Source: Bacteroidetes bacterium GWB2_32_14
Lineage (GTDB): Bacteria; Bacteroidota; Bacteroidia; Bacteroidales; UBA12077
Assembly: GCA_001768235.1 (NCBI GenBank)
Contig: MENK01000035.1
Span: 126,183-190,182 of the forward strand
Direction of reading: 5' to 3'
Length of the DNA: 64,000 nt
The notes under the pieces were generated by a model, which saw nothing but the letters and a program-made list of their open reading frames with translations, was not told where the DNA came from and ran no database searches. Below are positions 1 through 9,080 of the stretch, piece after piece. The position numbers and the translations under genes are program-made. Each line of letters opens with the position of its first letter. Positions within the stretch are counted from its first letter, which is position 1.

Positions 1-619
1 TCTTACTAAACAAGTCACTATCAATTCCATTAGGTGTTGAAAAAATTTTATCTTCAGAAATACCGTATTTATTTATTATATATTTTTTAAGCTCAGGGTC
101 AATTGTTATTAAAACTTCTGCTTTGCGTATAAGAAACGATTCCATTCGCTTTGCTATCTTATATTTTAATGTCCCTTTTTTGATGTTATCAATTGATAAT
201 GCATGAAGGTCATATATAAATTTCTTTTTGAATTTTTTTGCAATTAAATATGCACTAATTCCATTATTATAACCAGAATGTCCATGAATAATATCGTATT
301 CGTTTATGTTAAAAGTTTTTTTAATTTTTAAATAATTAATAAAAATCAAGAAAAGTTGTAGGGGTTGGTTTAAAATAGGAGATTTATAAAAAACTTTTAA
401 ATACCAGATTATTTTTTTTGAGATAATCTGTGTGTAATTTACATCATCTTCTATAAAACGCAGATTACGAGATAATCTCTTTTCATCAATCTCAAAAATG
501 CTAACAGCAACATCAAGATTTTTTATTTTATTCTTGAGATATTTGAATATATTGTGATTTCTAATAGAATGGCCTCCCTCCAAAGGCAAGGCGGTACTTA
601 CTATGTGCAATACTTTCAT
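1..619 (-). CDS. Glycosyltransferase, GT4-like (C-terminus outside window)
   Basis: Partial gene running off the left edge; the ATG is at 617-619. The visible ~206 residues begin MKVLHIVSTALPLEGGHSIR, the usual GT4/GT-B N-terminal strand plus glycine-rich loop. Further on are YDIIHGHSGYNNG and a segment YDLHALS...LIRKAEVLITID, matching the conserved 'HAH/Hsg' and 'aD.vi..S' parts of the acceptor-binding domain. It probably transfers an activated sugar during repeat-unit assembly at the cytoplasmic membrane. It lies 15 nt after the CapK-like gene on the same strand, so it is the most distal capsule-operon gene visible. The donor sugar cannot be told, because the C-terminal nucleotide-sugar domain is missing. 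Confidence 0.8.
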   Translation of the reverse strand, partial: MKVLHIVSTALPLEGGHSIRNHNIFKYLKNKIKNLDVAVSIFEIDEKRLSRNLRFIEDDVNYTQIISKKIIWYLKVFYKSPILNQPLQLFLIFINYLKIKKTFNINEYDIIHGHSGYNNGISAYLIAKKFKKKFIYDLHALSIDNIKKGTLKYKIAKRMESFLIRKAEVLITIDPELKKYIINKYGISEDKIFSTPNGIDSDLFSK

Positions 620-634
620 TATTGATCTGTTGAT

Positions 635-1972
635 TTAGTCAGACAATCTTTTAAAAAAGCGCAGCTTCCCGCTTTCTTCTCTTGGAAGTTCTGAAACATA
701 TATAAAGTCAACAATAATTTCAGTACCAATATCCTTTTTCATAGATTTTAAGATATACGTTTCAATTTCCGGGTTAAAGTTCTTTCCCTGAACGATATAA
801 AAATCAAACTTTTTACCTTTTTGTATAACTTTATATTTATTAATTCCTTCTTTATAACCATCATCGTCAATATTTTTCATTAAATAATAGAAAAAATATT
901 GACTTAGACTTTCGCCATTAGGTTTAATAATGACATCTCCGGCACGGCCTTCAATAGATTTAATAGTTTTTAAAGTTCTTCCACAAGTACATTTTTCATT
1001 ATTAAAAAACACGCGATCACCGATTTTATAATTTACGAGAGGCATTCTGTCATTAAAAAACTCTGTTGTTATCACTTCGTTGTTATTATTTGTTGACATA
1101 TAAACGGACTCTTCAAAAACATGCATGCCTCCATGAGGACATTCAAAAGCATAAAGACCTCCATCGGCAGCTCCATATTCATTTACAACTTTACATCCAA
1201 TTATTTTCTCAATATATTCCCGATCATTTTCAATTAAAACTTCAGAAGTTACAATCGCGATCTTTATATTTAATAATTTCCCGTTTAAATTTTTTGATTC
1301 AAGTAGTTCTGCGAATTGTTTTAAAGCGGAAGTATATCCATAAAGATATTTGGGTTTGTATTTAAGAATTAAATCATAATAATATTTTATTGTATCATTA
1401 TTTAATTTAAAGATACTTATTTTAAAATTTCTTTTAATTAGTTTTTCGTAAACAGATCGTGCAAAACCTACTTTTCTATTTTGATAATCTTTTTTTTCAC
1501 CCCAAATTAATATTCCTCTATCAGAAGGACTAATGCCCCACCAACTATAAAATCTATAACGCCCGGCTATTCGATAAGCCATTGCGATATCGTTTAAATA
1601 TACGGTTAATGGGTCTCCGGTACTTCCGCTCGTTGTTGCTTTAAAAATTAATGAGTTTGACGATGGAATTTCTAAATTGTTTTTTTGGATGTCTTTTTTT
1701 AATATATATGGCAATTTATTAAACTCTTCAAAGGTTTCTATTTTTCTAATGTCAATATTTGAATATAGTTTTTTATAGAAATCGTTAGATTGTTTTGCAA
1801 TAGATACAATGTTTTTTAATTGCCCAATTTGAGCTTCTTCAATTTGATTTCTCGTCCAATACTGGCTTTCATTTAAATTTTGTAGTAATTTCAGGGGAGA
1901 AATACTATAATTTTTATATTGAAACTTAAACCAGATATTATTAAAAAAAACTTTTGTGAAGAAAGGGGGCAT
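635..1972 (-). CDS. CapK/PaaK-like adenylate-forming enzyme (phenylacetate-CoA ligase family)
   Basis: 445 aa, full length for the CapK-like branch of the ANL superfamily. The Ser/Thr/Gly-rich ATP loop TTSGSTGDP is at residues 113-121, the adenylate-binding motif NEYGAADGG at 264-272, and the hinge region GRAGDVIIKPNG follows. Cys/His pairs (ECPHGGMH and KCTCG) look like the metal-binding pairs seen in this branch. Such proteins are common in polysaccharide loci and are thought to activate a carboxylic acid as its adenylate or CoA ester, perhaps for acylating a sugar; the substrate is unknown. Its start overlaps the end of the polymerase gene by 32 nt, and no other in-frame Met would shorten it sensibly, which suggests translational coupling. 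Confidence 0.82.
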   Translation of the reverse strand: MPPFFTKVFFNNIWFKFQYKNYSISPLKLLQNLNESQYWTRNQIEEAQIGQLKNIVSIAKQSNDFYKKLYSNIDIRKIETFEEFNKLPYILKKDIQKNNLEIPSSNSLIFKATTSGSTGDPLTVYLNDIAMAYRIAGRYRFYSWWGISPSDRGILIWGEKKDYQNRKVGFARSVYEKLIKRNFKISIFKLNNDTIKYYYDLILKYKPKYLYGYTSALKQFAELLESKNLNGKLLNIKIAIVTSEVLIENDREYIEKIIGCKVVNEYGAADGGLYAFECPHGGMHVFEESVYMSTNNNNEVITTEFFNDRMPLVNYKIGDRVFFNNEKCTCGRTLKTIKSIEGRAGDVIIKPNGESLSQYFFYYLMKNIDDDGYKEGINKYKVIQKGKKFDFYIVQGKNFNPEIETYILKSMKKDIGTEIIVDFIYVSELPREESGKLRFFKRLSD

Positions 1973-3326
1973 TTTTTTGATTATTTACGTTTACAACTGT
2001 ATTTTCTTTACTAAATTTTGCATAGAAAATTCTCCTTGAAGCAAGATACATAGCTAAATATATATACCAGGAATAAGAAACATAGTTTGACATCGGATTG
2101 AACCAGTTCATATACTGCAATAAATCATATATAAAATATAAAATAAACAATAGTAACAGGATAGTTTCAATAGAACTATATCTTTTTAAATTTCTTTTTA
2201 TAAATATTAAATCTTTATATAAGAAGATAATAATTGCTATATATATAGGAAGAAAAACAATAATTCCAAGGATACCTGTCATTGCAAGAGCTCCTAAAAA
2301 TGGGTAATCAGATGCCTCGTAACCTAGCCGATCACCTTCTCCTGTCCGCCAATTATTATCAAAACCTGTTCCCAAAACAGGATACTTGTGGAATAAATCC
2401 AAGATAAAATATCTATTAAACTGCAATCGTTCATCTATTTGACCGGTTGATGTTTCTCCATATCTAACAATATGAATAGTATCCTCTATTACTTTATAGC
2501 TGGCTTCAATGTACTTTGGAAAAGTTAAATAGACTATACCTAATATTAAAAATGAAATAAAAGAAATTCTTAATATACCAGAAGTAGCGATAAGAGATTT
2601 CCTGTTGAAATAGTTTTGTAACAACAATGCTATTATAAAGAAAATAATTGTTCCTGCAATATGTCTTCTGGTTATTGAAACAATCCATGTTAGAAACATT
2701 AAAAAAAAAGCAATTAGAACAAGATTTTTAATATTTCTTTTTTCTTTATATTTAAAAACGATAAATACAACACCCAATGGGATTAAAATGGGTAAAAAAC
2801 CATAAGATAATAATAATTTTCTGTCTATATCTATAAAACCCCTCGCGTATGTTTCATATGGAATTATTTCAATATTCGTAAAAAGGGCCTGAAGAAACAA
2901 TATTAAAATTACGATACTGGATACCAGCAACGCTTTTATAAAAAACATATTATTCGTTTTATAAAAGGGATATACATATATAAAAAGAAAAACACTATAT
3001 AGTGCATGCCTCAATTTTATTATTGTGAAGAAGGCATTATAATTTACAACGTTATTTATATTGGGGGTTAAATATCCAAATACAAAAATGAAATAGAATA
3101 AAAAGAAAAATAAATATCTTCGAAGATATTTATAAGGTTTATCATATATATCATAATGCTTATTTTTGATTAAGTAAAGCACACTTAAAATGATGAATAA
3201 AAAATCATTTAAATTTACTTTAGAAGTAAACTCAAAAATTCCCAGAGCATTTTGGATACCTCCCGGATTAGAAAAAAAAATCAATATAAGCCAAAATAAA
3301 TAATCTATATGTTTACCCTTAATCAT
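1941..3326 (-). CDS. O-antigen polymerase/ligase family membrane protein (Wzy-like)
   Basis: 461 aa, very hydrophobic, with about ten to twelve predicted membrane segments. A large soluble loop (residues ~270-330) carries the PVLGTGFDNNW motif, close to the conserved 'P.lG.G.g' segment of the Wzy_C/O-antigen ligase family. This fold polymerises or ligates lipid-linked repeat units at the periplasmic face. Beside a Wzx flippase and Wza/Wzc homologues, the polymerase role is the better inference. It begins 8 nt after the flippase gene ends and overlaps the CapK-like gene by 32 nt, so all three are probably co-transcribed. Confidence 0.82.
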   Translation of the reverse strand: MIKGKHIDYLFWLILIFFSNPGGIQNALGIFEFTSKVNLNDFLFIILSVLYLIKNKHYDIYDKPYKYLRRYLFFFLFYFIFVFGYLTPNINNVVNYNAFFTIIKLRHALYSVFLFIYVYPFYKTNNMFFIKALLVSSIVILILFLQALFTNIEIIPYETYARGFIDIDRKLLLSYGFLPILIPLGVVFIVFKYKEKRNIKNLVLIAFFLMFLTWIVSITRRHIAGTIIFFIIALLLQNYFNRKSLIATSGILRISFISFLILGIVYLTFPKYIEASYKVIEDTIHIVRYGETSTGQIDERLQFNRYFILDLFHKYPVLGTGFDNNWRTGEGDRLGYEASDYPFLGALAMTGILGIIVFLPIYIAIIIFLYKDLIFIKRNLKRYSSIETILLLLFILYFIYDLLQYMNWFNPMSNYVSYSWYIYLAMYLASRRIFYAKFSKENTVVNVNNQKNAPFLHKSFF

Positions 3327-3334
3327 AATAACTC

Positions 3335-4825
3335 TTAGTTTTTAATCTTTTTAATCAAATTAGATAAATATTGAATGGTAAACTCTTTTTCTGAGGGTTT
3401 AATAAATAGAAAAGAAAACGATAATAACAATAACCCAATAAGTAAATTATAATAATATGCTAAATTAAATATAAATTCTTGCCCGTATAAAAGAATTGCA
3501 GCAAATGCTACAAAGCACATTAACAAAAAATTATCCCGTTCAATTCGTAACTTAATTCTGGGTTTAAGATATTGAAAGTAAACAATAAAAAAGATCAAAG
3601 GACTTACTATAAATTTAAACATCCATCCATAAAGCCCAAAATGAGGTACTAAAAAATAAACAATTAATATATCAATGCTACTTATTATTATTAAAAATAA
3701 ACCATATATTTTTATTCTTCCTGTAGGAGTAAATACTTGACTTAGTGACATCATCCAAATATAAAATAGCACCCCGATAAAATGTCCCGGTAAAAAATCT
3801 CCGGCACTTGTAAAATTTATACTATAAAAAATAGGAATTATTTGATAACGAAGAGGTATAGCAATCATTAAGATTGGAAGCATGATAAAAGAAACTAATC
3901 GAAAAGTATCATTTATTAATCCAACGATTACAACATTAGATTTACTTTCGCTAAATCGCGGATAAAGATAAATAAAAATAGAAGGAAGAATAAAACCAGT
4001 AAACAATGCAGCCCATGATTCTACGGGGCTGTATATACCGATTCCTTCTACTCCCAGGTTTTTTACTACTATTGCTCTTGTAATAACTTCTGAAATTATT
4101 ATTGCAAATCCACTCGTGATACCAATTCCTGCAAACTGCAGTAATTCTTTAACGGAATTAAAACTTACCTTACTCTCTTTTAAATCACTTATTTTTAGAT
4201 TGATATCTTTAAAAATTTTTGTGCGTGCAAAATAATTATTAACGATTAAAATTGATAAAAAAGAAAATGCGATATGAATTACTCCTCCTAAAATTCCAAA
4301 ATAATAAACAAGAGGAATAAATATAATAAAATTAACTCCAATAATTATAATTTCACTTCTGGCAATGTATTTGACTAATTTAAAGCCTTTTAATAAAGCA
4401 AACGAGATACTGTTTAAAACCAAGATAGGGTAAGAAAATAAACCAAACAAGAAATAGTTATAATACTCAAGATCACCAAAAATATAAATAGTAATATTCT
4501 TTGAAAAAATAAGCAATAATGAAAAACTGGGAATAAATATTATAAAAGCAACGACTATATATGATTTTAAAAGTACCGCTAATTTATTTTTAAATAATAT
4601 TTCCGAACGAGACTCAGCAATTTGCTTTACCAAACCATCATTCATTCCCAACAAGGTAAATTGAGACATCCTGTTCGTTATCATTGTTAGCTGAGAAATA
4701 ATTCCAGCACCAACTACTCCTAAAAATATGGCTATTAATTTTGCTCGTAATACCCCTACCAAAAATTTAATAATTCTAGAGAATACAAGATAAGATGTGT
4801 TTTTAATCAACAATTTTAATTCCAT
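3335..4825 (-). CDS. Polysaccharide repeat-unit flippase (Wzx/MOP superfamily)
   Basis: 496 aa, with twelve to fourteen hydrophobic segments throughout and short charged loops, the usual size for Wzx/RfbX flippases. The N-terminal part (KNTSYLVFSRIIKFLVG...AKLIAIFLGVVGAGIISQL) matches the start of TM1-TM2 in the O-antigen exporters, where a Gly-rich turn follows the 'a.~lG..g.G' motif. It would move undecaprenyl-linked repeat units across the inner membrane for the adjacent polymerase. A 131-nt gap (4826-4956) separates it from the FkbM gene; I see no promoter or terminator there. Confidence 0.86.
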   Translation of the reverse strand: MELKLLIKNTSYLVFSRIIKFLVGVLRAKLIAIFLGVVGAGIISQLTMITNRMSQFTLLGMNDGLVKQIAESRSEILFKNKLAVLLKSYIVVAFIIFIPSFSLLLIFSKNITIYIFGDLEYYNYFLFGLFSYPILVLNSISFALLKGFKLVKYIARSEIIIIGVNFIIFIPLVYYFGILGGVIHIAFSFLSILIVNNYFARTKIFKDINLKISDLKESKVSFNSVKELLQFAGIGITSGFAIIISEVITRAIVVKNLGVEGIGIYSPVESWAALFTGFILPSIFIYLYPRFSESKSNVVIVGLINDTFRLVSFIMLPILMIAIPLRYQIIPIFYSINFTSAGDFLPGHFIGVLFYIWMMSLSQVFTPTGRIKIYGLFLIIISSIDILIVYFLVPHFGLYGWMFKFIVSPLIFFIVYFQYLKPRIKLRIERDNFLLMCFVAFAAILLYGQEFIFNLAYYYNLLIGLLLLSFSFLFIKPSEKEFTIQYLSNLIKKIKN

Positions 4826-4956
4826 GAAAAAAAATATAAACTCATAAGTAGAAAATATATAATTATTTAAAATTTGTTATAAAACGATTTTTTCTAATAA
4901 ATAAAAACAGCTTTATTTATATTAAATGCAGGAGAGTCAATTAAACTGTTAAAAAA

Positions 4957-5712
4957 TTAATCCTTAAAATTCTTGTTAATAAAAACCATATCGCATTCGA
5001 ATATTCTTTCTTTATAGTTGTTTTTGAGAAGGTTTGATATATAAAAACCATTACTGTATAAAAATTCAATTATATTATAAAAAGGTTTGCTTCCCATATA
5101 AAATTGTTGAAATTGACATTCGCAGATTATACTTTTAATGTATGGCAAGCTATTTATTGATCCGGCTAATACTTCAAAATCAAAACCTTGCGTATCTGTT
5201 TTGAAAATATCAATTATTTTCCCCGGGATATTTTTTTGATAAAAATTATCGAATGTAGTAACGTCAACAATAATTTTCTGGGAAGAATTAATAAATGTAT
5301 CAGATAACATTTTCCCTGATGGTAATTTATAATCATAGTTTTTGTAAGTAGAAATATTGGGTTCTAGAATAGAGTTTGTTGGTGAATATGAAGAAATATT
5401 GAAATCCATAATTGCATTTTTATCACCTAGTGCCAAATTAAATATTTTTATGTTTTCAAACAACTGATATTTATATAACAACAGCTTATATAAATCAGGA
5501 GTGGGCTCAAAAGCATATATTGGGGCATCTTTATATATTTTTGAGAAAATATCAATTGTTTGACCACGATTAGATCCAATATCGATTATTAATGGTTCAT
5601 TATTATTTACCAGGTCAGTTATTATATCTACTATATTTTTCCCTTTTAGTTGTTTTATTTTTTTTTCAAAAAATGGAATTTTTTTAATTAAATCATAGTA
5701 GTTCATTATCAT
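4957..5712 (-). CDS. FkbM family methyltransferase
   Basis: 251 aa. The SAM-binding motif I is LIIDIGSNRGQT (residues ~38-49), followed by APIYAFEPTPDLYKLL (motif II acid in FEP), the pattern of FkbM enzymes. IFKTDTQGFDFEVLAGS near residue 175 is the conserved 'lKiDvqG.E...L.G' segment. FkbM proteins O-methylate sugars, and in capsule loci they probably methylate a glycan hydroxyl or terminal residue. Starts at 5712 or two codons later (second Met) are both possible. It lies between the glycosyltransferase and flippase genes on the same strand. Confidence 0.86.
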   Translation of the reverse strand: MIMNYYDLIKKIPFFEKKIKQLKGKNIVDIITDLVNNNEPLIIDIGSNRGQTIDIFSKIYKDAPIYAFEPTPDLYKLLLYKYQLFENIKIFNLALGDKNAIMDFNISSYSPTNSILEPNISTYKNYDYKLPSGKMLSDTFINSSQKIIVDVTTFDNFYQKNIPGKIIDIFKTDTQGFDFEVLAGSINSLPYIKSIICECQFQQFYMGSKPFYNIIEFLYSNGFYISNLLKNNYKERIFECDMVFINKNFKD

Positions 5713-5783
5713 GTTTTTAAGTTGTTATATTAAATCAAAATAAAGAAGAACTAGTTATTTAGGAAGAAGAAAAAATAATGTAG

Positions 5784-6827
5784 TTAGGTTATATTATCAA
5801 GAATAATTTTTGAAATGCTTTGCCAGGAATAATTATTCTTTACTTTTTGGTACAAATGCTCTGTTATCTGAATCCGCTCATTTTCGTTATATAAAAAATA
5901 GTTTGTTTTTTCCCGAAGTTCTTTTGGACCTTTAAAAGTTACCATTTCATCTTTAGAAAAAAAATCAAGTAAATCATCTCTATAATCAATAATCTGAAAC
6001 CCTTTGGCTGCAGCTATTTCAAACACTCTTGGCTGAAACCCGGTAATAATTTGCGGACTAGGCAAATTCATATTGATTTTTGATAATTTGTATAGTTTTA
6101 AAAGGTTTTCAAATGATAGAAATTCACCTTTTATACAACCAGTTAATTCCGGGAAATATTTAATTCTTTTATTCCAGTTTCCATTCCCCCATATGCGTAA
6201 ATCATAAGTTGAAAGCTGGGCAAGTATTCCTGCTCTATAGGCCCCTTCGGCATTGTTATTATAATTTGAACCTGTAAATGAAATATCACAACTATATTTT
6301 TTAAAATCGTTTAGTGTAATAGTGTTGTCTTGAATAGGATAAAATTTTTCAGGATTATACCCAACGCTGATAGGTTTAATTATTGAGTAAGGAGAAACAT
6401 TTGAAATATTTTGTATCCAGGACTTTTCACAAACAAAAATGTGTGTAAAAAATCTAAGCGACATACCGACAAGAGGATCTCTTGAAGAGTCAAAGGGGTT
6501 ATCCGCAATATAACAAACCGTTTTGCATTTTAATACTTCTTTAAAATACTTAACTGTTTCCGGAAATAACCGTCCCCCACCTGTTACAAAGAGAATGTTG
6601 GGTTCAAACTCCTGAGCTTTTTTAATAACGAATTTATTGTATTTTTCTAATTCAATTAAATTAGAAACAGATTGAAAACGAGAAAATTCGTTTAAGAACT
6701 TAGATGCAAACGATCCCTTTGCATGGAAAAATACATATTTTACATCAAGATTATTTTGTTCAAAACCTTTTCCAAGATAATTTAGCATTCCTCCACGCCA
6801 TGCATAACCAGATATTAATAACTTCAT
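5784..6827 (-). CDS. CgeB-like glycosyltransferase (GT-B fold)
   Basis: 347 aa. Residues ~75-85 give LFVTGGGRLF, and CYIADNPFDSSRDP follows, as in CgeB/spore-maturation-type glycosyltransferases. The C-terminal half has DISFTGSNYNNNAEGAYRAG, then LRIWGNGNW and later QPRVFEIAAAKGFQIIDYRDD, the family's donor-binding region with a conserved Glu before the 'AAAKGF' helix. It probably adds one sugar to the growing repeat unit. Its start overlaps the acetyltransferase stop by 4 nt (ATGA type), indicating tight coupling. Donor and linkage are unknown. Confidence 0.8.
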   Translation of the reverse strand: MKLLISGYAWRGGMLNYLGKGFEQNNLDVKYVFFHAKGSFASKFLNEFSRFQSVSNLIELEKYNKFVIKKAQEFEPNILFVTGGGRLFPETVKYFKEVLKCKTVCYIADNPFDSSRDPLVGMSLRFFTHIFVCEKSWIQNISNVSPYSIIKPISVGYNPEKFYPIQDNTITLNDFKKYSCDISFTGSNYNNNAEGAYRAGILAQLSTYDLRIWGNGNWNKRIKYFPELTGCIKGEFLSFENLLKLYKLSKINMNLPSPQIITGFQPRVFEIAAAKGFQIIDYRDDLLDFFSKDEMVTFKGPKELREKTNYFLYNENERIQITEHLYQKVKNNYSWQSISKIILDNIT

Positions 6828-7354
6828 TTTAAATTCTGATATTCAAATTTTGTTATTGACATAATAATATAATCCCAATATTTACCTTTTCTATAAAAAA
6901 AGTCGGGAAGCTTTCCCGTTTCTTTAAATCCAACTTTTTCATACAGCTTTTTTGCTTTTGGATTAAAATCAGCTACTTTTAAATATAACATATTCATATT
7001 ATAATGATCAAAAAGAAACTCTAATAACATTTTATAAGATTTATAACCGTATCCTTTTCCTCTAAATTCAGATATTATATCCAGCCCAACTTCACAATTA
7101 TGGTGCTGCCAGTTAATGTTTTGTATTCTTAATCTCCCAATTATTTTGTTTGGCGTATCTTTTTGGCATATAACATATCTTTTATCATTTTTTTTTCTAT
7201 ACAAATTTTCCCACCAGTTTTCTTGATCTTTCTCGTCAATAAATTCAATATTTAACAAGTTTCCCCATATAGAAAGATCGTTGTGTAAAAGTCTAAGAGC
7301 ATTTAAATCATCCCTTTCAATAACCCTGAAAGCTATATCATCATATGTATACAT
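6824..7354 (-). CDS. GNAT family N-acetyltransferase (RimJ/RimL-like, sugar-amine type by context)
   Basis: 176 aa. The acetyl-CoA pyrophosphate loop is visible as ISEFRGKGYGYKSYKMLLEF (residues ~93-112; Q/RxxGxG/A pattern), followed by LYLKVADFNPKAKKLYEKVGF (beta5-alpha4, with the usual N-P-A/K pair). Directly downstream of a sugar aminotransferase and overlapping the glycosyltransferase by 4 nt, it most likely N-acetylates the 4-amino group of the nucleotide sugar, the role of PglD/WecD/PerB-type enzymes. Sequence alone cannot separate acetyl from formyl or other short acyl donors, although the GNAT fold favours acetyl-CoA. Confidence 0.83.
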   Translation of the reverse strand: MYTYDDIAFRVIERDDLNALRLLHNDLSIWGNLLNIEFIDEKDQENWWENLYRKKNDKRYVICQKDTPNKIIGRLRIQNINWQHHNCEVGLDIISEFRGKGYGYKSYKMLLEFLFDHYNMNMLYLKVADFNPKAKKLYEKVGFKETGKLPDFFYRKGKYWDYIIMSITKFEYQNLK

Positions 7355-7365
7355 AACCTTAAAAT

Positions 7366-8541
7366 TTATTTAAATATTTTTTTAACAGCCATAATAATGT
7401 TGTTTATTTCTTTTTTATTTAATGAAGGATAAATAGGTAATCGTAATAATCTGCTAAAAAACTGTATAGAACCCGGGAACATTTCATCTGTTCCTAAATG
7501 ATTATAATAACGATTGCGGTGAAGAGGTGTATAATGAACATTTGCCATTATTCCCTCGGCGCGCAGAGCATCCATTATCCAGTATTTTTCATCTTTAGGC
7601 ACCAAAACTCCAAATAAATGCCAATTGTGTTCAGCACCTTTGGTGATCCGCAGCATATCAAGCCCGTTTATGCCAGAAAGTTCTTTTATGTAATACTCGG
7701 CAATTTTACGTCTTTCTGTATTCATCCAATCAAGTTTTTTGAGTTGAGAAACTCCCAGTGCTCCATTGATGTTAGATTGAACATATGAGTTTCCGATATC
7801 AACGTATTCATAATAGCCACGGGTTTTGTTGTCGGTGAGAAACGAATACTTATCAGTACCTTTCTCCCTGAGTATTTTTACTCTTTCGGCGATAGTATCA
7901 TCGTTGGTTACCAATGCCCCGCCTTCACCCGTAGTCAGATTCTTTGTTCCATGAAAACTGAAAGTAGAAACATGCCCCTGGGTTCCGGTTTTTTTTCCTT
8001 TATACACCGAACCAATGGATTGAGCAGTATCGTGTACAACATATAAATTATGCTTTGCTGCAATAGCCATAATATTATCCATTTCGGCAGGTATCCCGGC
8101 GTAGTCAACGGCAGCAATAGCCACGGTGTTTGGTGAGATGTAAGATTCTAATTTGTTTACATCCAAACTCCCGTTATCGGGATAAACATCGGCAAGTACA
8201 ATTTTCAGGTTATTGTATAAAGCGGCTATGGCTGTTGATGTATAGGTAAAGTCAGGAACAATAACTTCACTATTTGCAGGAAAATTTTTAACCCGAAAAG
8301 CCAATTCTAATGCCGATGTGGCAGAATTAACAAAGAGTACATGTTTAACACCTAAATATTCTGCCAGCATTTTTTCAAATTCACGACATTCGGGGCCATC
8401 ACCTGAAATAAAAGTCGATCGCATGGCACGATCCACTGCAGCAAAATCTTCTTCATCAAGATAAGGTTTGTGTATTAATATTGGTTCTTTGCTAACAGGT
8501 GTGCCCCCATTTATTGCCAAAGTTTTATTTTTAATATTCAT
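7366..8541 (-). CDS. DegT/DnrJ/EryC1 (WecE-like) nucleotide-sugar aminotransferase
   Basis: 391 aa, normal family length. The PLP lysine lies in FSFHGTKNLTTGEGGAL (K at about residue 203). VHDTAQSIGS supplies the Asp that contacts the pyridine nitrogen, and VNSATSALELA the phosphate-binding Ser/Thr pair. The active-site Lys shows it is a true aminotransferase, not a ColD-type dehydratase, which carries His there. YVDIGNSYVQSNINGA and the FHxTKN block resemble WecE/FdtB-type 4-aminotransferases. In the same cluster as gmd and an epimerase, the predicted step is PLP/glutamate-dependent amination at C4 of a GDP-4-keto-6-deoxyhexose. Exact stereochemistry is not deducible. Confidence 0.9.
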   Translation of the reverse strand: MNIKNKTLAINGGTPVSKEPILIHKPYLDEEDFAAVDRAMRSTFISGDGPECREFEKMLAEYLGVKHVLFVNSATSALELAFRVKNFPANSEVIVPDFTYTSTAIAALYNNLKIVLADVYPDNGSLDVNKLESYISPNTVAIAAVDYAGIPAEMDNIMAIAAKHNLYVVHDTAQSIGSVYKGKKTGTQGHVSTFSFHGTKNLTTGEGGALVTNDDTIAERVKILREKGTDKYSFLTDNKTRGYYEYVDIGNSYVQSNINGALGVSQLKKLDWMNTERRKIAEYYIKELSGINGLDMLRITKGAEHNWHLFGVLVPKDEKYWIMDALRAEGIMANVHYTPLHRNRYYNHLGTDEMFPGSIQFFSRLLRLPIYPSLNKKEINNIIMAVKKIFK

Positions 8542-8547
8542 GGGTTA

Positions 8548-9075
8548 TTATTTATCTCTGTTTTGTAATATTGGGTTAATGCACGGCCATTTAATTTTAA
8601 ATTTTTCATCATCCCAACGGAATGTTATTTGTTCTCCAGCATCAATATATTCACCATCATAGGCCAGTTTATAATGAAATAATGCTTTGTCAGATTTTAC
8701 ATAATAGCCATTAATAAAATTTGGAGGGATTAATATTTGACGAAATTCGTCTGCAGTTAATTCAAAGGCATCCCATTTCATGTAAGAGGGTGAATCCGGC
8801 CTTAAATCGACAACAACCTCATATATTTCACCAAAAGCACATGAAACAAGTTTCCAGGTCTTATTGTCCCCGTGCAACCCTCTTAAAACATTCTTTTTAG
8901 ATAATGCAAATTTGTCGTGTTTAAAATCAAGGGTTTTGGGTAAAAAGGTATTATAAAAATCAGCATTATAACTTGAAAAAATATTTCCTCTATCATCCCA
9001 ACTTATAGATGGTTTTATTATTAAAATATCGGGGATTACTTTTGATCGTGTTATTTCAAAATCTTTATACGACAT
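8548..9075 (-). CDS. RmlC-like nucleotide-sugar 3,5-epimerase (probably GDP-sugar specific)
   Basis: 175 aa cupin of RmlC size. NVLRGLHGD carries the catalytic His of the RmlC 'RG.H' motif, KLVSCAFGEIYEVVVDLR follows, and FHYKLAYDGEYIDAGEQ has the Tyr expected opposite that His. The RmlC 'FAHGF' segment is replaced by FINGY. The variant motifs (RGLHGDxxTWKLV, the FRWDDE block and the PILQNRD tail) recall, from memory, Campylobacter GDP-6-deoxy-4-keto-heptose epimerases (MlghB/DdahB type) more than true dTDP-rhamnose RmlC. That fits its position 5 nt after gmd with no dTDP pathway gene nearby. Product configuration is inferred, not proven. Confidence 0.78.
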   Translation of the reverse strand: MSYKDFEITRSKVIPDILIIKPSISWDDRGNIFSSYNADFYNTFLPKTLDFKHDKFALSKKNVLRGLHGDNKTWKLVSCAFGEIYEVVVDLRPDSPSYMKWDAFELTADEFRQILIPPNFINGYYVKSDKALFHYKLAYDGEYIDAGEQITFRWDDEKFKIKWPCINPILQNRDK

Positions 9076-9080
9076 ATTCT

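Noticed and set aside
7366-8541. ColD-like 3-dehydratase (colitose route) instead of an aminotransferase
   Set aside because: The PLP Lys is present in FHGTKN, and ColD has His there; no ColC reductase is present.
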